Shown: positions 20,326 through 29,326, numbered from the stretch's first letter. The stretch is DNA of 64,000 bases from Luteibacter aegosomatissinici (GCF_023078495.1 NZ_CP095742.1:4550501-4614500); one strand, 5' to 3'. Numbers and translations: made by a program. The notes: a model not told the origin generated them from the sequence alone.

Positions 20326-22833
20326 ATGACGACGATGGATTCCGCAGCGCGCGAGCGCACCGAGACGGCCGACACGGCCGCCACCCCCACCACCAGCAGC
20401 GACAAGGCCCCGGCAGCGGGCTACCGCGAAGACGCCCCGCCGGCGTTTGCCCTTACCCCTCCGCATAACCCGGGCCAGATGCGCGTCACCAAGCGCAACG
20501 GCGGCCAGGAAACCGTGGATGTGAACAAGATCGTGCGCGCGGTAACGCGCAGCGCCGATGGCCTGTTCGCGGTCGATCCCATGCGCGTGGCGCTGAAGAC
20601 GATCGGCGGCCTGTACGACGGTGCCACCACGCAGGAGCTCGATCAGCTCTCCATCCGTACCTCCGCCGCGCTCACGGCCGAGGAGCCGGAATACGGCCAG
20701 CTCGCCGCGCGCCTGCTCTCCGCCTTCATCGACAAGGAAGTGAGCGGCCAGGAAATCCAGTCGTTCTCGCAGTCGATCAACATCGGCGGTGAGCTGGGCA
20801 TTCTCAATGAACGCTTGCGCGCGTTCGTCAGCGCCAACGCGCGCAAGCTCAACGATGCGATCGACCTGAACGCCTCGCGCCGTTTCGAGTACTTCGGCCT
20901 GCGTACGGTGTACGACCGCTACCTGCTGCGCCACCCGACCAAGCGCCACGTCATCGAGACGCCGCAGTACTTCTTCATGCGCATTGCCTGCGCGCTCGGC
21001 GGCAACGATGTCGCCGAGACGCTGGAGCTGTACCGCATGCTCTCGTCGCTCGAGTACCTGGCCAGCTCGCCCACGCTGTTCAATGCCGGCACGGCACACG
21101 AGCAGCTGTCGTCGTGCTTCCTGCTCGATTCGCCGCAGGATGACCTGGCGTCGATCTACTCGAAGTACGGCGATGTCGCGCAGTTGTCCAAGTTCGCCGG
21201 CGGCATCGGCCTGGCCTACTCGCGCATCCGCTCGCGCGGTTCGCTCATCCGCGGTACCAATGGCCATTCCAACGGCCTGGTGCCCTGGCTGAAGACGCTC
21301 GACGCCTCCGTCGCCGCGGTGAACCAGGGCGGCAAGCGCAAGGGCGCGGCCTGCGTGTACCTGGAAAGCTGGCACGCCGATATCGAGGAATTCCTCGAGC
21401 TGCGTGAAAACACCGGCGACGACGCCCGCCGCACGCACAACCTGAACCTGGCGAACTGGGTGCCGGATCTGTTCATGCGCCGGGTCGAGACCGATGGCGA
21501 CTGGTCGCTGTTCGATCCGAAGATCGTGCCGCACTTCGTCGACACCTGGGGCGAGACGTTCGAAGCCGCCTACGCCAAGGCGGAAGCGGAAGGCCTGGCC
21601 ACGAAGCAGGTGAAGGCGCGTGAGCTTTACGCGCGCATGCTGCGTTCGCTGGCCCAGACCGGCAACGGCTGGATGACCTTCAAGGATCGCTCCAACGCCA
21701 CCAGCAACCAGACGGCGAAGCCGCAGAACGTTATCCACCTTTCGAACCTGTGCACCGAGATCCTCGAGGTGACCAACGAGGGCGAGACGGCGGTATGCAA
21801 CCTGGGTTCGGTGAACCTGGCCCGCCACGTCGTGGATGGCGCGTTCGATTTCGAGAAGCTTGCGACCACCGTGCGTACGGCCGTGCGCCAGCTCAACCGC
21901 GTGATCGACCTGAACTTCTACCCGATCGATACCGCGCGCACCGCGAACATGAAGTGGCGCCCGGTGGGCCTGGGCGTGATGGGCCTGCAGGATGTGTTCT
22001 TCAAGCTGCGCCTGCGCTTCGATTCGGATGAAGCCCGCGAGCTGTCCACGCGCATTTCGGAAGAGATTTACTTCCACGCGCTGTCGCAGTCCAACGAGAT
22101 CGCCGAGCGCGACGGGTCCCACCCGGGCTTCGACGAGAGCCGCGCCGCCAACGGCGAGCTCCAGTTCGATTACTGGCCGGCCGCCACGCCGAACGGCAAG
22201 GATGGCCGCTGGGCCGAACTGCGCGAGAAGGTGAAGACGCACGGCCTGCGTAACTCGCTGCTCATCGCCATCGCGCCGACCGCCACCATCGCGTCCATCG
22301 CCGGTTGCTACGAGTGCATCGAGCCGCAGGTATCCAACCTGTTCAAACGCGAAACGCTGTCGGGCGATTTCCTCGTGGTGAACCGCCACCTGGTCGAAGA
22401 GCTGAAGACGCTGGGCTTGTGGACCGCCGAGATCCGCGACCAGATCAAGCTGGCCGAAGGTTCGGTGCAGGGCATCAACGCCATTCCGGCTGAACTGCGC
22501 GCCATCTACCGCACCGTGTGGGAGCTGCCGCAGAAGTCGCTGATCGACCTGGCCGCCGCGCGCGGTGCCTACATCGACCAGAGCCAGTCGCTGAACCTGT
22601 TCATGGAAAACCCGAACATCGGCCAGCTCTCGTCCATGTACATGTACGCATGGAAATCCGGCGTAAAGACCACGTACTACCTGCGCTCGCGCCCCGCCAC
22701 CCGCATTGCGAAGACGACGGTCAGCGCCGCCGCTGCCGCGCCGGTCGCGCCGGTGGTGAACACGCAGGAACAGGCCGAGGCCGCGGTGTTCTGCTCGCTC
22801 GAGAACCCCGAGTACTGCGAAGCCTGCCAGTAA
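20326..22833 (+). CDS. nrdA: Ribonucleoside-diphosphate reductase alpha subunit (class Ia type)
   Basis: Catalytic subunit reducing ribonucleoside diphosphates to deoxy forms. 835 residues. After a low-complexity Ala/Thr-rich N-terminus comes the ATP-cone (MRVTKRNGGQETVDVNKIVRAVTRS, in parts), the allosteric activity domain. The barrel holds the cysteines of the redox pair and thiyl radical: SSCFLLDSPQDDL, then NLCTEI, which carries the N-x-C-x-E active-site motif, and CNLGSVNLAR. The C-terminal thioredoxin-reactive tail is ENPEYCEACQ. Ala/Val/Pro linker (about residues 795-815) precedes the tail, as usual. Controlled by the cobalamin riboswitch in its leader; nrdB follows after an inverted-repeat spacer. 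Confidence 0.96.
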   Translation: MTTMDSAARERTETADTAATPTTSSDKAPAAGYREDAPPAFALTPPHNPGQMRVTKRNGGQETVDVNKIVRAVTRSADGLFAVDPMRVALKTIGGLYDGATTQELDQLSIRTSAALTAEEPEYGQLAARLLSAFIDKEVSGQEIQSFSQSINIGGELGILNERLRAFVSANARKLNDAIDLNASRRFEYFGLRTVYDRYLLRHPTKRHVIETPQYFFMRIACALGGNDVAETLELYRMLSSLEYLASSPTLFNAGTAHEQLSSCFLLDSPQDDLASIYSKYGDVAQLSKFAGGIGLAYSRIRSRGSLIRGTNGHSNGLVPWLKTLDASVAAVNQGGKRKGAACVYLESWHADIEEFLELRENTGDDARRTHNLNLANWVPDLFMRRVETDGDWSLFDPKIVPHFVDTWGETFEAAYAKAEAEGLATKQVKARELYARMLRSLAQTGNGWMTFKDRSNATSNQTAKPQNVIHLSNLCTEILEVTNEGETAVCNLGSVNLARHVVDGAFDFEKLATTVRTAVRQLNRVIDLNFYPIDTARTANMKWRPVGLGVMGLQDVFFKLRLRFDSDEARELSTRISEEIYFHALSQSNEIAERDGSHPGFDESRAANGELQFDYWPAATPNGKDGRWAELREKVKTHGLRNSLLIAIAPTATIASIAGCYECIEPQVSNLFKRETLSGDFLVVNRHLVEELKTLGLWTAEIRDQIKLAEGSVQGINAIPAELRAIYRTVWELPQKSLIDLAAARGAYIDQSQSLNLFMENPNIGQLSSMYMYAWKSGVKTTYYLRSRPATRIAKTTVSAAAAAPVAPVVNTQEQAEAAVFCSLENPEYCEACQ

Positions 22834-22841
22834 CGCATCAC

Positions 22842-22940
22842 CTGTAGGAGCCCACCCCGTGGGCGACATGTTTCGCTACAGCGCCGCAAGTGTCGTGGCC
22901 CTTACGCGAACGGCGTCGCCCACAGGGTGGGCTCCTACAG
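22842..22940. repeat. REPIN-like inverted repeat in the nrdA-nrdB spacer
   Basis: Arms CTGTAGGAGCCCACCCCGTG and its complement at the other end enclose a variable centre; total about 99 bp. One of four close copies in the window (also 24007, 36670, 49762), each just 3' of a gene. Here it separates two co-transcribed genes and could act as an mRNA stabiliser or attenuating hairpin. Confidence 0.85.
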
Positions 22941-22967
22941 GTCTTCAACGAATTTCAGAGGCACCTT

Positions 22968-23996
22968 ATGTCCGCCCACCCCATCACCCGCGATGCGCAC
23001 CTGCTCGATCCGGGCTTCGAACTGACGCTGCGCCCCATGCGCTACCCGAAGTTCTACGAGATGTACCGCGCCGCCATCCGCAACACGTGGACGGTGGAAG
23101 AAGTGGATTTCTCGCTCGACGTGACCGACCTCAAGTCGAAGATGTCCGATGCGGATCGCCACCTGATCCACCGCCTGGTCGCTTTCTTCGCGACCGGCGA
23201 CACCATCGTCTCGAACAACCTCGTGCTCAACCTGTACCAGCACGTGAACTCGCCCGAAGCGCGCATGTTCCTGTCGCGCCAGCTCTACGAGGAAGCACTG
23301 CACGTGCAGTTCTACCTCACGCTGCTCGATACCTATATCCCGGATCCCAACGAGCGTAACAAGGCCTTCGCGGCCATCGAGACCATCCCCTCGATCCGCC
23401 AGAAGGGTGAGTTCTGCTTCAAGTGGATCGACTCCATCCAGAATCTGAATCGCCTGGAAACCCGCGAGCACCGCCGTCAGTTCCTCCTGAACCTGATCTG
23501 CTTCGCCGCGTGCATCGAAGGCCTGTTCTTCTTCGCCGCGTTCGCCTACGTGTACTACCTGCGTTCGCGTGGCCTGCTGCATGGCCTGGCCTCGGGCACC
23601 AACTGGGTCTTCCGCGACGAATCCGGCCACATGGCCTTCGCTTTCGACGTGGTCCGCACGGTACGCGAAGAAGAGCCTGATCTCTTCGATGACGAGATGC
23701 GCGCCCAGGTGGAAGAGATGCTGGAAGACGCGATCGCCTGCGAGACGCAGTTCGCGGCCGACGTGCTTTCCGGTGGCGTGGCCGGCCTGTCGGTGAACGA
23801 CATGCGCCAGTACCTTGAGTATTGCGCCGACCAGCGCCTGGTCCAGCTGGATATGCCGAAGAAGTACGGCGCGAAGAACCCGTTCGACTTCATGGACTTG
23901 CAGGATGTCCAGGAACTCACCAACTTCTTCGAGCGCCGCGTCTCGTCCTACCAGGTAGGCGTGCAGGGCGAGGTCGCCTTCGACCAGTCGTTCTAA
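22968..23996 (+). CDS. nrdB: Ribonucleoside-diphosphate reductase beta subunit (class Ia type)
   Basis: Radical-generating subunit, 342 residues from the ATG at 22968 (AGAGG upstream; the longer open frame runs into the repeat). Di-iron ligands and the radical tyrosine can be placed by aligning by eye with E. coli NrdB: D78 (FFATGDTIV), E109 and H112 with Y116 in YEEALHVQFY, a glutamate in CIEGLFFFAAF, and E/H in RDESGHMAF. Y116 matches Y122 of E. coli, so this is a tyrosyl-radical enzyme rather than the Phe-bearing class Ic. C-terminal tail QGEVAFDQSF should dock to NrdA. Same transcript as nrdA. Confidence 0.95.
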   Translation: MSAHPITRDAHLLDPGFELTLRPMRYPKFYEMYRAAIRNTWTVEEVDFSLDVTDLKSKMSDADRHLIHRLVAFFATGDTIVSNNLVLNLYQHVNSPEARMFLSRQLYEEALHVQFYLTLLDTYIPDPNERNKAFAAIETIPSIRQKGEFCFKWIDSIQNLNRLETREHRRQFLLNLICFAACIEGLFFFAAFAYVYYLRSRGLLHGLASGTNWVFRDESGHMAFAFDVVRTVREEEPDLFDDEMRAQVEEMLEDAIACETQFAADVLSGGVAGLSVNDMRQYLEYCADQRLVQLDMPKKYGAKNPFDFMDLQDVQELTNFFERRVSSYQVGVQGEVAFDQSF

Positions 23997-24006
23997 CCCC
24001 CCGCAC

Positions 24007-24101
24007 GTAGGAGCCCACCCTGTGGGCGACATCTTTCGCCCCAACGCCACTGATCATGCGGCGCGTTCGCGAACAGCGTCGCCCACAGGGTGGGCTCCTA
24101 C
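24007..24101. repeat. REPIN-like inverted repeat downstream of nrdB
   Basis: GTAGGAGCCCACCCTGTGGG at the left end and its exact complement at the right end, centre variable. Same family as the nrdA-nrdB spacer element; may also act as the transcript's 3' hairpin. Confidence 0.85.
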
Positions 24102-24179
24102 CGTCGGCTCGCGCCGTTGGAGAGGCCCCGTTCTGACCGGCCAGCGGAAATTGCTGCAATGCAGTAAAATGGAGGCATC

Positions 24180-24593
24180 ATGAACAAGACCGCCACCATG
24201 CTCCCCATTGCCCGCCCGACCGAGGCCCGTGTCCTCGAGATCGTCTTCCCGGACCACACCAACCACCTTGGCACCCTGTTTGGTGGCCAGGCGCTGGCCT
24301 GGATGGACAAGGCGGCATTCCTGGCGGCCTCGCGCTACTCGCGCAAGATCGTGGTCACGGCGCGCTCCGAGCAGGTCGATTTCCACGTGCCGGTGCGCAA
24401 GGGTCAGATGGTGGAACTGATCGCCATCGTCGTCTCCGTGGGCCGTACGTCCATGAACGTCGACGTGGCGATGTACACCGAGGACCTGATCACCGGTGAG
24501 CGCGAACTGTGCACCCGTGGCACCTTCGTCATGATCGCCCTCGACGAGAACCACAAGCCCACCGCGGTCGAGTCGCTGCCCGCGCAGGGCTGA
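24180..24593 (+). CDS. Acyl-CoA thioesterase (YciA-like hotdog fold)
   Basis: Hydrolyses acyl-CoA to free acid and CoA; cytoplasmic. 137 residues, one hotdog domain. The BFIT/BACH-type signature is clear: VFPDHTNHLGTLFGGQALAWMD, with the catalytic N/H and the GG-x-LAWMD helix, followed by ARSEQVDFHVPVRKGQMVEL and VGRTSMNVDVAMYTEDL. Substrate range is usually broad (short to long acyl-CoA). It begins 78 bp after the repeat element and appears monocistronic. Confidence 0.93.
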   Translation: MNKTATMLPIARPTEARVLEIVFPDHTNHLGTLFGGQALAWMDKAAFLAASRYSRKIVVTARSEQVDFHVPVRKGQMVELIAIVVSVGRTSMNVDVAMYTEDLITGERELCTRGTFVMIALDENHKPTAVESLPAQG

Positions 24594-24673
24594 GCACCGG
24601 GCTATACCAATGGCTGAGCGCGCGGCCGCGCGGCTCGCGCTAAGGTCGGCGCACATCAACGTGGAGCTCCGCC

Positions 24674-25207
24674 ATGGCTGTCCGTCGCATGCTGGTTTCC
24701 CTCGCCCTGGTGCTGGCAGCCGTGCCCGCTACCCACGCCGCCGAAACGCTCGTGAAGCCCGGCCAGCTCATCGTCGATAAGTCTCTGCCCAAGGCCACCC
24801 GCGATGCGATGGTGCAGGCCGCGCTGCGCTACGACACCTTCTGGAATACGGGCGACGAATCGCTGGCCCGCGCCGCGCTTGCCCCGGATTTCCACGACAA
24901 CACCCTGCCACCCGGCCGTGCCCAGGGCGTAGAGGGCCCACTGGCGGCCTCGAAGATGTTCCGTGGCGCGGTGCCCGACCTGACCTGCGATGTCGACCAG
25001 CTGATTGTCAGCGGCGACCGCGTGGTGGCGCTGCTGCACTTCAAGGGCCACTTCACCGGCGAGGCCCACGGCAAGAAGGGTACGGGGCAGCCCATCGATT
25101 TCATCGCCACGGATATCTACCGCGTGGCGAACGGCCGGATCGCCGAGGACTGGCACCTCGAGGACAACCTCACCCTGCTGAAGCAGTTGGGCGTCATCCA
25201 GCCGTAA
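24674..25207 (+). CDS. Exported SnoaL/NTF2-like protein
   Basis: 177 residues with a signal peptide (MAVRRMLVSLALVLAAVPATHA) preceded by GGAG. The mature part is an NTF2-like cone: ALRYDTFWNTGDESLARAALAPDFHDNTLPPGR, then RGAVPDLTCDVDQLIVSGDRVVALLHFKGHF and IATDIYRVANGRIAEDWHLEDNL, the pattern of SnoaL-like polyketide cyclases/ester cyclases. Such proteins are seldom true cyclases outside polyketide clusters; no other biosynthetic gene is nearby. Function unknown, periplasmic location predicted. The MerR-controlled promoter lies directly downstream. Confidence 0.85.
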   Translation: MAVRRMLVSLALVLAAVPATHAAETLVKPGQLIVDKSLPKATRDAMVQAALRYDTFWNTGDESLARAALAPDFHDNTLPPGRAQGVEGPLAASKMFRGAVPDLTCDVDQLIVSGDRVVALLHFKGHFTGEAHGKKGTGQPIDFIATDIYRVANGRIAEDWHLEDNLTLLKQLGVIQP

Positions 25208-25222
25208 GCGCGCAAAAGAGGG

Positions 25223-25253
25223 TTGACTTCGAGCGCACTCGAAGTCGTACGCT
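25223..25253 (+). promoter_or_regulatory. MerR-type promoter/operator with 22-bp perfect dyad
   Basis: TTGACT (25223-25228) and TACGCT (25248-25253) are spaced 19 bp, the over-long spacer characteristic of MerR-regulated promoters. Between them GACTTCGAG-CGCA-CTCGAAGTC (25225-25246) is a perfect inverted repeat. The merR start follows at 25260, so the transcript would be nearly leaderless or start from a very short leader, and the promoter is probably autoregulated. Confidence 0.8.
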
Positions 25254-25259
25254 CCCGGG

Positions 25260-25712
25260 ATGCCCACATCCCTGACCATTGCCGAGGCGGCTCTCGCCAC
25301 CGGCCTGACCACCTATACGCTGCGTTATTACGAGCAGATCGGCCTGATCGATCCGGTGCCCCGCCGCGGCGGGCAGCGGATCTACGGCGAGACCGACATG
25401 CGCCTCATCCAGTTCGTGCTGCGCCTGCGCGGCACGGGGATGCCCATGCGCGATATCCAGGAGTACGTACGCCTGCGCCGCCTGGGTGAAACCCAGGAAA
25501 GCATCGTGGGGCGTGGCGACCTGCTGGAACGGCACGCAGCACACCTGCGCGATGAGCTGGTATCGCTCACCGAAACCATCGCGCGACTCGACGAGAAGAT
25601 CGCCCTTTACCGCTCTATCTACGGTGCCGACGGCGCGCCCACGCCCGTGAAGGGCGATGTGGCCGACGGCCCCGGCGACACCATCCCCACTCCCCGGAGG
25701 AAGCACGCATGA
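25260..25712 (+). CDS. MerR-family transcriptional regulator
   Basis: 150 residues. N-terminal winged helix [25 protein letters not shown] followed by [33 protein letters not shown] is the MerR DNA-binding domain. The C-terminal dimerisation coiled coil ([37 protein letters not shown], in parts) is followed by a short tail without the metal-binding cysteines of CueR/ZntR, so it belongs with organic or redox-sensing members. It overlaps the aldo/keto reductase by four bases (ATGA), and its own promoter carries the dyad it should bind. Such MerR-AKR pairs are common. Confidence 0.92.
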   Translation: MPTSLTIAEAALATGLTTYTLRYYEQIGLIDPVPRRGGQRIYGETDMRLIQFVLRLRGTGMPMRDIQEYVRLRRLGETQESIVGRGDLLERHAAHLRDELVSLTETIARLDEKIALYRSIYGADGAPTPVKGDVADGPGDTIPTPRRKHA

Positions 25713-26701
25713 TCACCCGCACACTCGGTGCAAACGGCCCGCAGGTATCCGCACAGGGCCTTGGCTGCATGGGCATGAGCGAGTTCTATGGCCCGGGCGA
25801 TGACGCACAGAACATCGCCACGCTGGAGCGCGCACTGGAACTTGGGATCACGTTCTGGGACACCTCCGACGCGTATGGCCCGCATACCAATGAAGAGCTC
25901 ATTGGCCGCGTGCTGCAGGGCCGTCGCGACAAGGTGTTCCTGGCCACCAAGTTCGGCATCGTGCGCGACCCGAACAACCCTGCCGCGCGCGGTGTCAGTG
26001 GCCGCCCGGAGTACGTGCGCCAGTCGGTGGAAGGCAGCCTGCGCCGCCTGAAAACCGACTACATCGATCTGTACTACCAGCACCGCGTGGATCGCACCGT
26101 GCCGATCGAGGAGACCGTAGGCGCCATGGCCGAGCTGGTGAAGGAAGGCAAGGTGCGGCATCTGGGCTTATCCGAAGCCTCCGCCGCGAGCATCGCGCGT
26201 GCAGCGCAGGTGTACCCGATCGCCGCACTGCAAAGCGAGTACTCGCTGTGGACGCGCGACCCGGAAACCACCGGCACGCTCGCCGCCTGCCGCGAACACG
26301 GCATCGCCTTCGTGGCGTATAGCCCGCTGGGCCGTGGCTTCCTTACCGGCGCCATCACGAAGCCCGATGACTTCGCCGAAGACGATTACCGCCGCTTCAA
26401 CCCGCGCTTCACGGGCGAGAACTTCACCCACAACCTCGCGATCGTGGACAAGGTGAAGACATTCGCTGCCGACAAGGGCTGCACGCCCGGCCAGCTCGCC
26501 CTGGCCTGGGTGCTCGCCAAGGGCCAGGACATCATCCCGATCCCCGGCACCAAGCGGGTGAAATACCTCGAGGAGAACGCGGGGGCCATGGACGTGACGC
26601 TCAGCCCCGGCGAACTGGCCGAGATCGATGCGGTATTCCCGCCCGATTCCGCCGTGGGCGACCGCTACCAGGCGAACATGATGGGTTCGATCAACGCCTG
26701 A
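25709..26701 (+). CDS. Aldo/keto reductase
   Basis: NADPH-dependent carbonyl reductase of 330 residues, TIM barrel. Catalytic tetrad positions visible: D in WDTSDAYGP with Y in the same motif, K in FLATKFGIV and H in [14 protein letters not shown]. Cofactor loop near the C-terminus: [18 protein letters not shown]. The MGMSEFYGP and GRGFLTGAI segments fit the AKR13/YakC-like subgroup. Coupled to the MerR regulator by ATGA, so probably induced by a reactive aldehyde, quinone or similar signal. Confidence 0.94.
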   Translation: MITRTLGANGPQVSAQGLGCMGMSEFYGPGDDAQNIATLERALELGITFWDTSDAYGPHTNEELIGRVLQGRRDKVFLATKFGIVRDPNNPAARGVSGRPEYVRQSVEGSLRRLKTDYIDLYYQHRVDRTVPIEETVGAMAELVKEGKVRHLGLSEASAASIARAAQVYPIAALQSEYSLWTRDPETTGTLAACREHGIAFVAYSPLGRGFLTGAITKPDDFAEDDYRRFNPRFTGENFTHNLAIVDKVKTFAADKGCTPGQLALAWVLAKGQDIIPIPGTKRVKYLEENAGAMDVTLSPGELAEIDAVFPPDSAVGDRYQANMMGSINA

Positions 26702-26711
26702 GCCGCGGCCG

Positions 26712-26717
26712 TATAAT
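26712..26717 (+). promoter_or_regulatory. -10 element of the queF promoter
   Basis: TATAAT at 26712-26717 is a perfect -10 element, 29 bp before the queF ATG at 26746. The -35 is weak (TTCGAT-like). The ATG inside this element (26716) is unlikely to be a start codon. Confidence 0.55.
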
Positions 26718-26745
26718 GGCGGTTTGTCCCACCCGGCAAACCGCC

Positions 26746-27573
26746 ATGTCGTCCCCCGATCACTCGCCGCTGGGCAAGGCCACCACGTACGCCGACCGCT
26801 ACGATGCCAGCCTGCTCTTTCCCATCCCCCGCCAGGCCAAGCGCGATGAGATTGGCGTGGATGGCGCCGCGCTGCCTTTCCATGGCGTGGATATCTGGAA
26901 CGGCTACGAGCTGAGCTGGCTGGACCCGCGCGGCAAGCCCATGGTGGCCGTGGCGGCATTCCGCTTCCCGGCGACCACGCCCAACATCATCGAATCCAAG
27001 TCGTTCAAGCTGTACCTGAACAGCTTCGCCCAGGAAACCATCGCCGATCGCGATGCCTTGTGCGAGACGCTGGTGCGCGATCTCTCGGCGGCCTCGGGCG
27101 GCCAGGTCTCGGTCGTGTTGCAGGCACCGGAAGACCTGAACGGCGTGCCGCTGCACGAGCCCGAGGGCGTGCTGCTCGATGACCAGGACCTCGACTTCGA
27201 CAGCTACGGCCCGCCCCGGGCGGATTTCCTGGCCACCCACGAAGGCGATGCCCGCGAGGTGCTGGTCTCGCACCTGCTGCGTTCGAACTGCCCGGTCACC
27301 GGCCAGCCGGACTGGGGCAGCGTGCAGATCAGCTATACCGGTGCGCCGATCGATCGCGCCGGCCTGCTCCGCTACCTGGTCTCGTTCCGCCAGCACACCG
27401 AATTCCACGAGCAGTGCGTGGAGCGGATCTTCATGGACCTGCGCGAACGCTGTGCGCCGCGCGAGCTGGCCGTGTATGCCCGCTACACCCGCCGCGGCGG
27501 CCTCGATATCAACCCGTTCCGCAGCACCGATCCCGCTGCCGAGCCGGGGAATCCACGCGGCGCCCGCCAATGA
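26746..27573 (+). CDS. queF: NADPH-dependent 7-cyano-7-deazaguanine reductase
   Basis: Reduces preQ0 to preQ1 in queuosine tRNA-modification biosynthesis. 275 residues, the long (bimodular, E. coli-like) form. The NADPH/substrate motif [12 protein letters not shown] starts at residue 83; the nucleophile C182 lies in [12 protein letters not shown] with D189 as general acid, matching C190/D197 of the E. coli enzyme from memory. [13 protein letters not shown] supplies the glutamate that contacts the base. Start at 26746 because the earlier ATG falls in the -10 element. Stand-alone gene; other queuosine genes are not in the window. Confidence 0.96.
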   Translation: MSSPDHSPLGKATTYADRYDASLLFPIPRQAKRDEIGVDGAALPFHGVDIWNGYELSWLDPRGKPMVAVAAFRFPATTPNIIESKSFKLYLNSFAQETIADRDALCETLVRDLSAASGGQVSVVLQAPEDLNGVPLHEPEGVLLDDQDLDFDSYGPPRADFLATHEGDAREVLVSHLLRSNCPVTGQPDWGSVQISYTGAPIDRAGLLRYLVSFRQHTEFHEQCVERIFMDLRERCAPRELAVYARYTRRGGLDINPFRSTDPAAEPGNPRGARQ

Positions 27574-27699
27574 TGAACCGTGCATTCATGCACTCTTCAT
27601 TGGTCTTGCCTTTAGTTGTGTAGCCTGTAACCTGCCGCGGCCGAGGGTTTACCTCGACCCGACCATGCATTTGACCTGTTCTATTTTCGGAATCCAGAC

Positions 27700-28296
27700 A
27701 TGAAGCTTTCCTTCCGCACGCCTGTCCTCGCCACGGCCACCCTCGCCGGCCTCCTGGTCCTCACCGCTTGCGGCAAGAAGGAAGAGCAGACCAATGCCCC
27801 GGCCGCCGCCAGCACGGCTGCTGCGCCGGCCGCCCCGGCTGCCGCCAGCACGGCGCCGGCCGCTGCCCCGGCTGCTGCGACCACGGCCGCTGCTGCCCCG
27901 GCCGCCCCGGCGGCCGCCCCGGCCCCGGCAGCCGCCCCGGCAGCCGTTGAGTCGCTGAAAGTAGGCTCGGTCACCCTGGGTAGCGCCGTGGGCGCCGACA
28001 AGAAGGTCGCCAAGGCCAAGACCGCCTTCGCGCCGAACGAAAAGACGATCTACGCCTCGGTCGCCACCGAAGGCACCACTGCCGGCGCCACGCTGAACGC
28101 GAAGTGGACCTTCCAGGATGGCGAGACGGTCACCACCGTGAGCGACATCAGCCAGTCGATCAGCACCGATGGCCCGGCCGTCACCACGTTCAAGATCCAG
28201 AACCCGAACGAGTGGCCGGAAGGCAAGTACAAGGTGGCCATCTCGCTCAACGGCCAGCCGGCCGGCGACACCTCGTTCGACGTCAAGAAGAAGTAA
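27700..28296 (+). CDS. Lipoprotein with long Ala/Pro linker
   Basis: 198 residues. The signal sequence ends in LVLTAC, a lipobox, followed by GKKEEQ. Residues about 30-90 form an Ala/Pro/Thr low-complexity linker, suited to spanning part of the periplasm. The C-terminal domain (residues 90-198: VGSVTLGSAVGADKKVAKAK, VATEGTTAGATLNAKWTFQDGE, YKVAISLNGQPAGDTSFDVKK) is a beta-rich Ig-like fold. I do not recognise a named family. A strong terminator follows, so it is transcribed alone. The linker is GC-rich and repetitive (GCCCCGGC units) and may vary in length between strains. Confidence 0.85.
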   Translation: MKLSFRTPVLATATLAGLLVLTACGKKEEQTNAPAAASTAAAPAAPAAASTAPAAAPAAATTAAAAPAAPAAAPAPAAAPAAVESLKVGSVTLGSAVGADKKVAKAKTAFAPNEKTIYASVATEGTTAGATLNAKWTFQDGETVTTVSDISQSISTDGPAVTTFKIQNPNEWPEGKYKVAISLNGQPAGDTSFDVKKK

Positions 28297-28320
28297 GCCA
28301 CCGCCCTTCGGGCGATGCGA

Positions 28321-28354
28321 AAAAAGGGCGCGGCTTCGGCTGCGCCCTTTTTTG
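28321..28354 (+). terminator. Rho-independent terminator after the lipoprotein gene
   Basis: AAAGGGCGCGGC, TTCG-type loop and GCTGCGCCCTTT followed by T-rich sequence. The A-run on the left makes it usable from both strands, serving also the convergent gene at 28366. Confidence 0.85.
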
Positions 28355-28365
28355 TTGTGGCGCGA

Positions 28366-29154
28366 TCAGCCCTCAGGCCGCGCGAGCAACCGGTTCAACA
28401 ATGGGTAACTCAACGCTTCCGGCTCGGCGTTCCCCATGAATGCCGCGGCCCCTTTCGCGGCCCCGGCATACGCATCCAGCGCCAGCGCGATGCCCGCGCT
28501 CAACCGGCGCGCACCGGCGTCATAGAGCTCGGCATGCGACGGCAGCCCTGGCACCAGCATGACGTTCAGGGGCATGTCGCCCAGCGATCCCGCGACCCGT
28601 CGGATTTCACCTACGTTGGCGATGCCCGGCGCGAACAACCCATCCGCCCCCGCCTCGCGGAACAGCCCGGCGCGGCGCACGACCTCACCCACGGCCCCGT
28701 CACCGCTGGCCAGGCCGCGCAGGTAAATATCGGTACGCGCATTGATGTACAGGTCGCGTCCACCAAGCGCCGCGCGAATCGCCCGGATCTTCGCCGCCAG
28801 TTCGGCAGGATCGCGCCCGGCATCTTCGATGTTGATGCCGGCGACGCCCACGTCCACGAGCGAAGCGACGAAGCGGCCAACCTCGTCGGGGTCGCTGGAA
28901 CAGCCCTCTTCGATATCGGCACTGAGCGGCACCGTCAGTACGCGGGCCATGCGCGTTGCCGCCCCCAGGACCTCGCTGGCCGGCAGTTTGTCCCCGTCCG
29001 GCCAGCCGCACGCCCAGGCGACGCCAGCACTCGTGGTCGCCACCGCGGGCGCACCTGCGTGCTGGATCGCAACGGCACTCCCGGCATCCCAGGCGTTCGG
29101 AAGCACCAGCAAGGCGCCGGTGCGGTGGAGGTCACGGAAGCGCGAAGCACTCAT
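28366..29154 (-). CDS. Isocitrate lyase/PEP mutase-family protein
   Basis: 262 residues from the ATG at 29152-29154 (MSASRFRDLH). TIM-barrel fold of the PEP mutase/ICL superfamily: LPNAWDAGSAVAIQHAGAPAVATTSAGVAW at the N-terminus, SADIEEGCS for the metal-binding region, GINIEDAG and INARTDIYLRG. The isocitrate lyase KKCGH loop is absent, so this is a lyase or decarboxylase of the oxaloacetate decarboxylase/2-methylisocitrate-lyase-like group, not ICL. Exact substrate unknown. Monocistronic; convergent with the lipoprotein gene. Confidence 0.88.
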   Translation of the reverse strand: MSASRFRDLHRTGALLVLPNAWDAGSAVAIQHAGAPAVATTSAGVAWACGWPDGDKLPASEVLGAATRMARVLTVPLSADIEEGCSSDPDEVGRFVASLVDVGVAGINIEDAGRDPAELAAKIRAIRAALGGRDLYINARTDIYLRGLASGDGAVGEVVRRAGLFREAGADGLFAPGIANVGEIRRVAGSLGDMPLNVMLVPGLPSHAELYDAGARRLSAGIALALDAYAGAAKGAAAFMGNAEPEALSYPLLNRLLARPEG

Positions 29155-29292
29155 GGCGGAGCATCCATCGTGGAAGAGGTGCCCACGATCCTCTCTCGTT
29201 CCCGCGGCCGCAACGCCACGCCAGGCAAAGCCGTCGTGACCACCGCGCAACACCGAAAGCCGGCGCGCCATTCAGGCTCGCGCCAGCTTCCA

Positions 29293-29326
29293 GCTCCTGT
29301 AGGAGCGCGCTTGCGCGCGGTGCTCC
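29293..29326. repeat. Short REP-like fragment (TGTAGGAGCGCGCTTGCGCG)
   Basis: A CTCCTGTAGGAG dyad runs into GCGCGCTTGCGCGCG. Similar fragments stand at 42708 and 51228. They share TAGGAGC with the large REPIN-like elements but continue differently. Part of a 404-bp gene-free stretch (29155-29558) that also holds the hairpin at 29403. Confidence 0.6.

Noticed and set aside
20068..22869. 933-residue minus-strand ORF covering the riboswitch and nrdA
   Set aside because: Antisense shadow of nrdA with biased composition and no domain; crosses the riboswitch.
27790..27950. Ala/Pro-coding repeat in the lipoprotein as a mobile or regulatory repeat
   Set aside because: It is an in-frame low-complexity linker; reported only as possible length-variable sequence.
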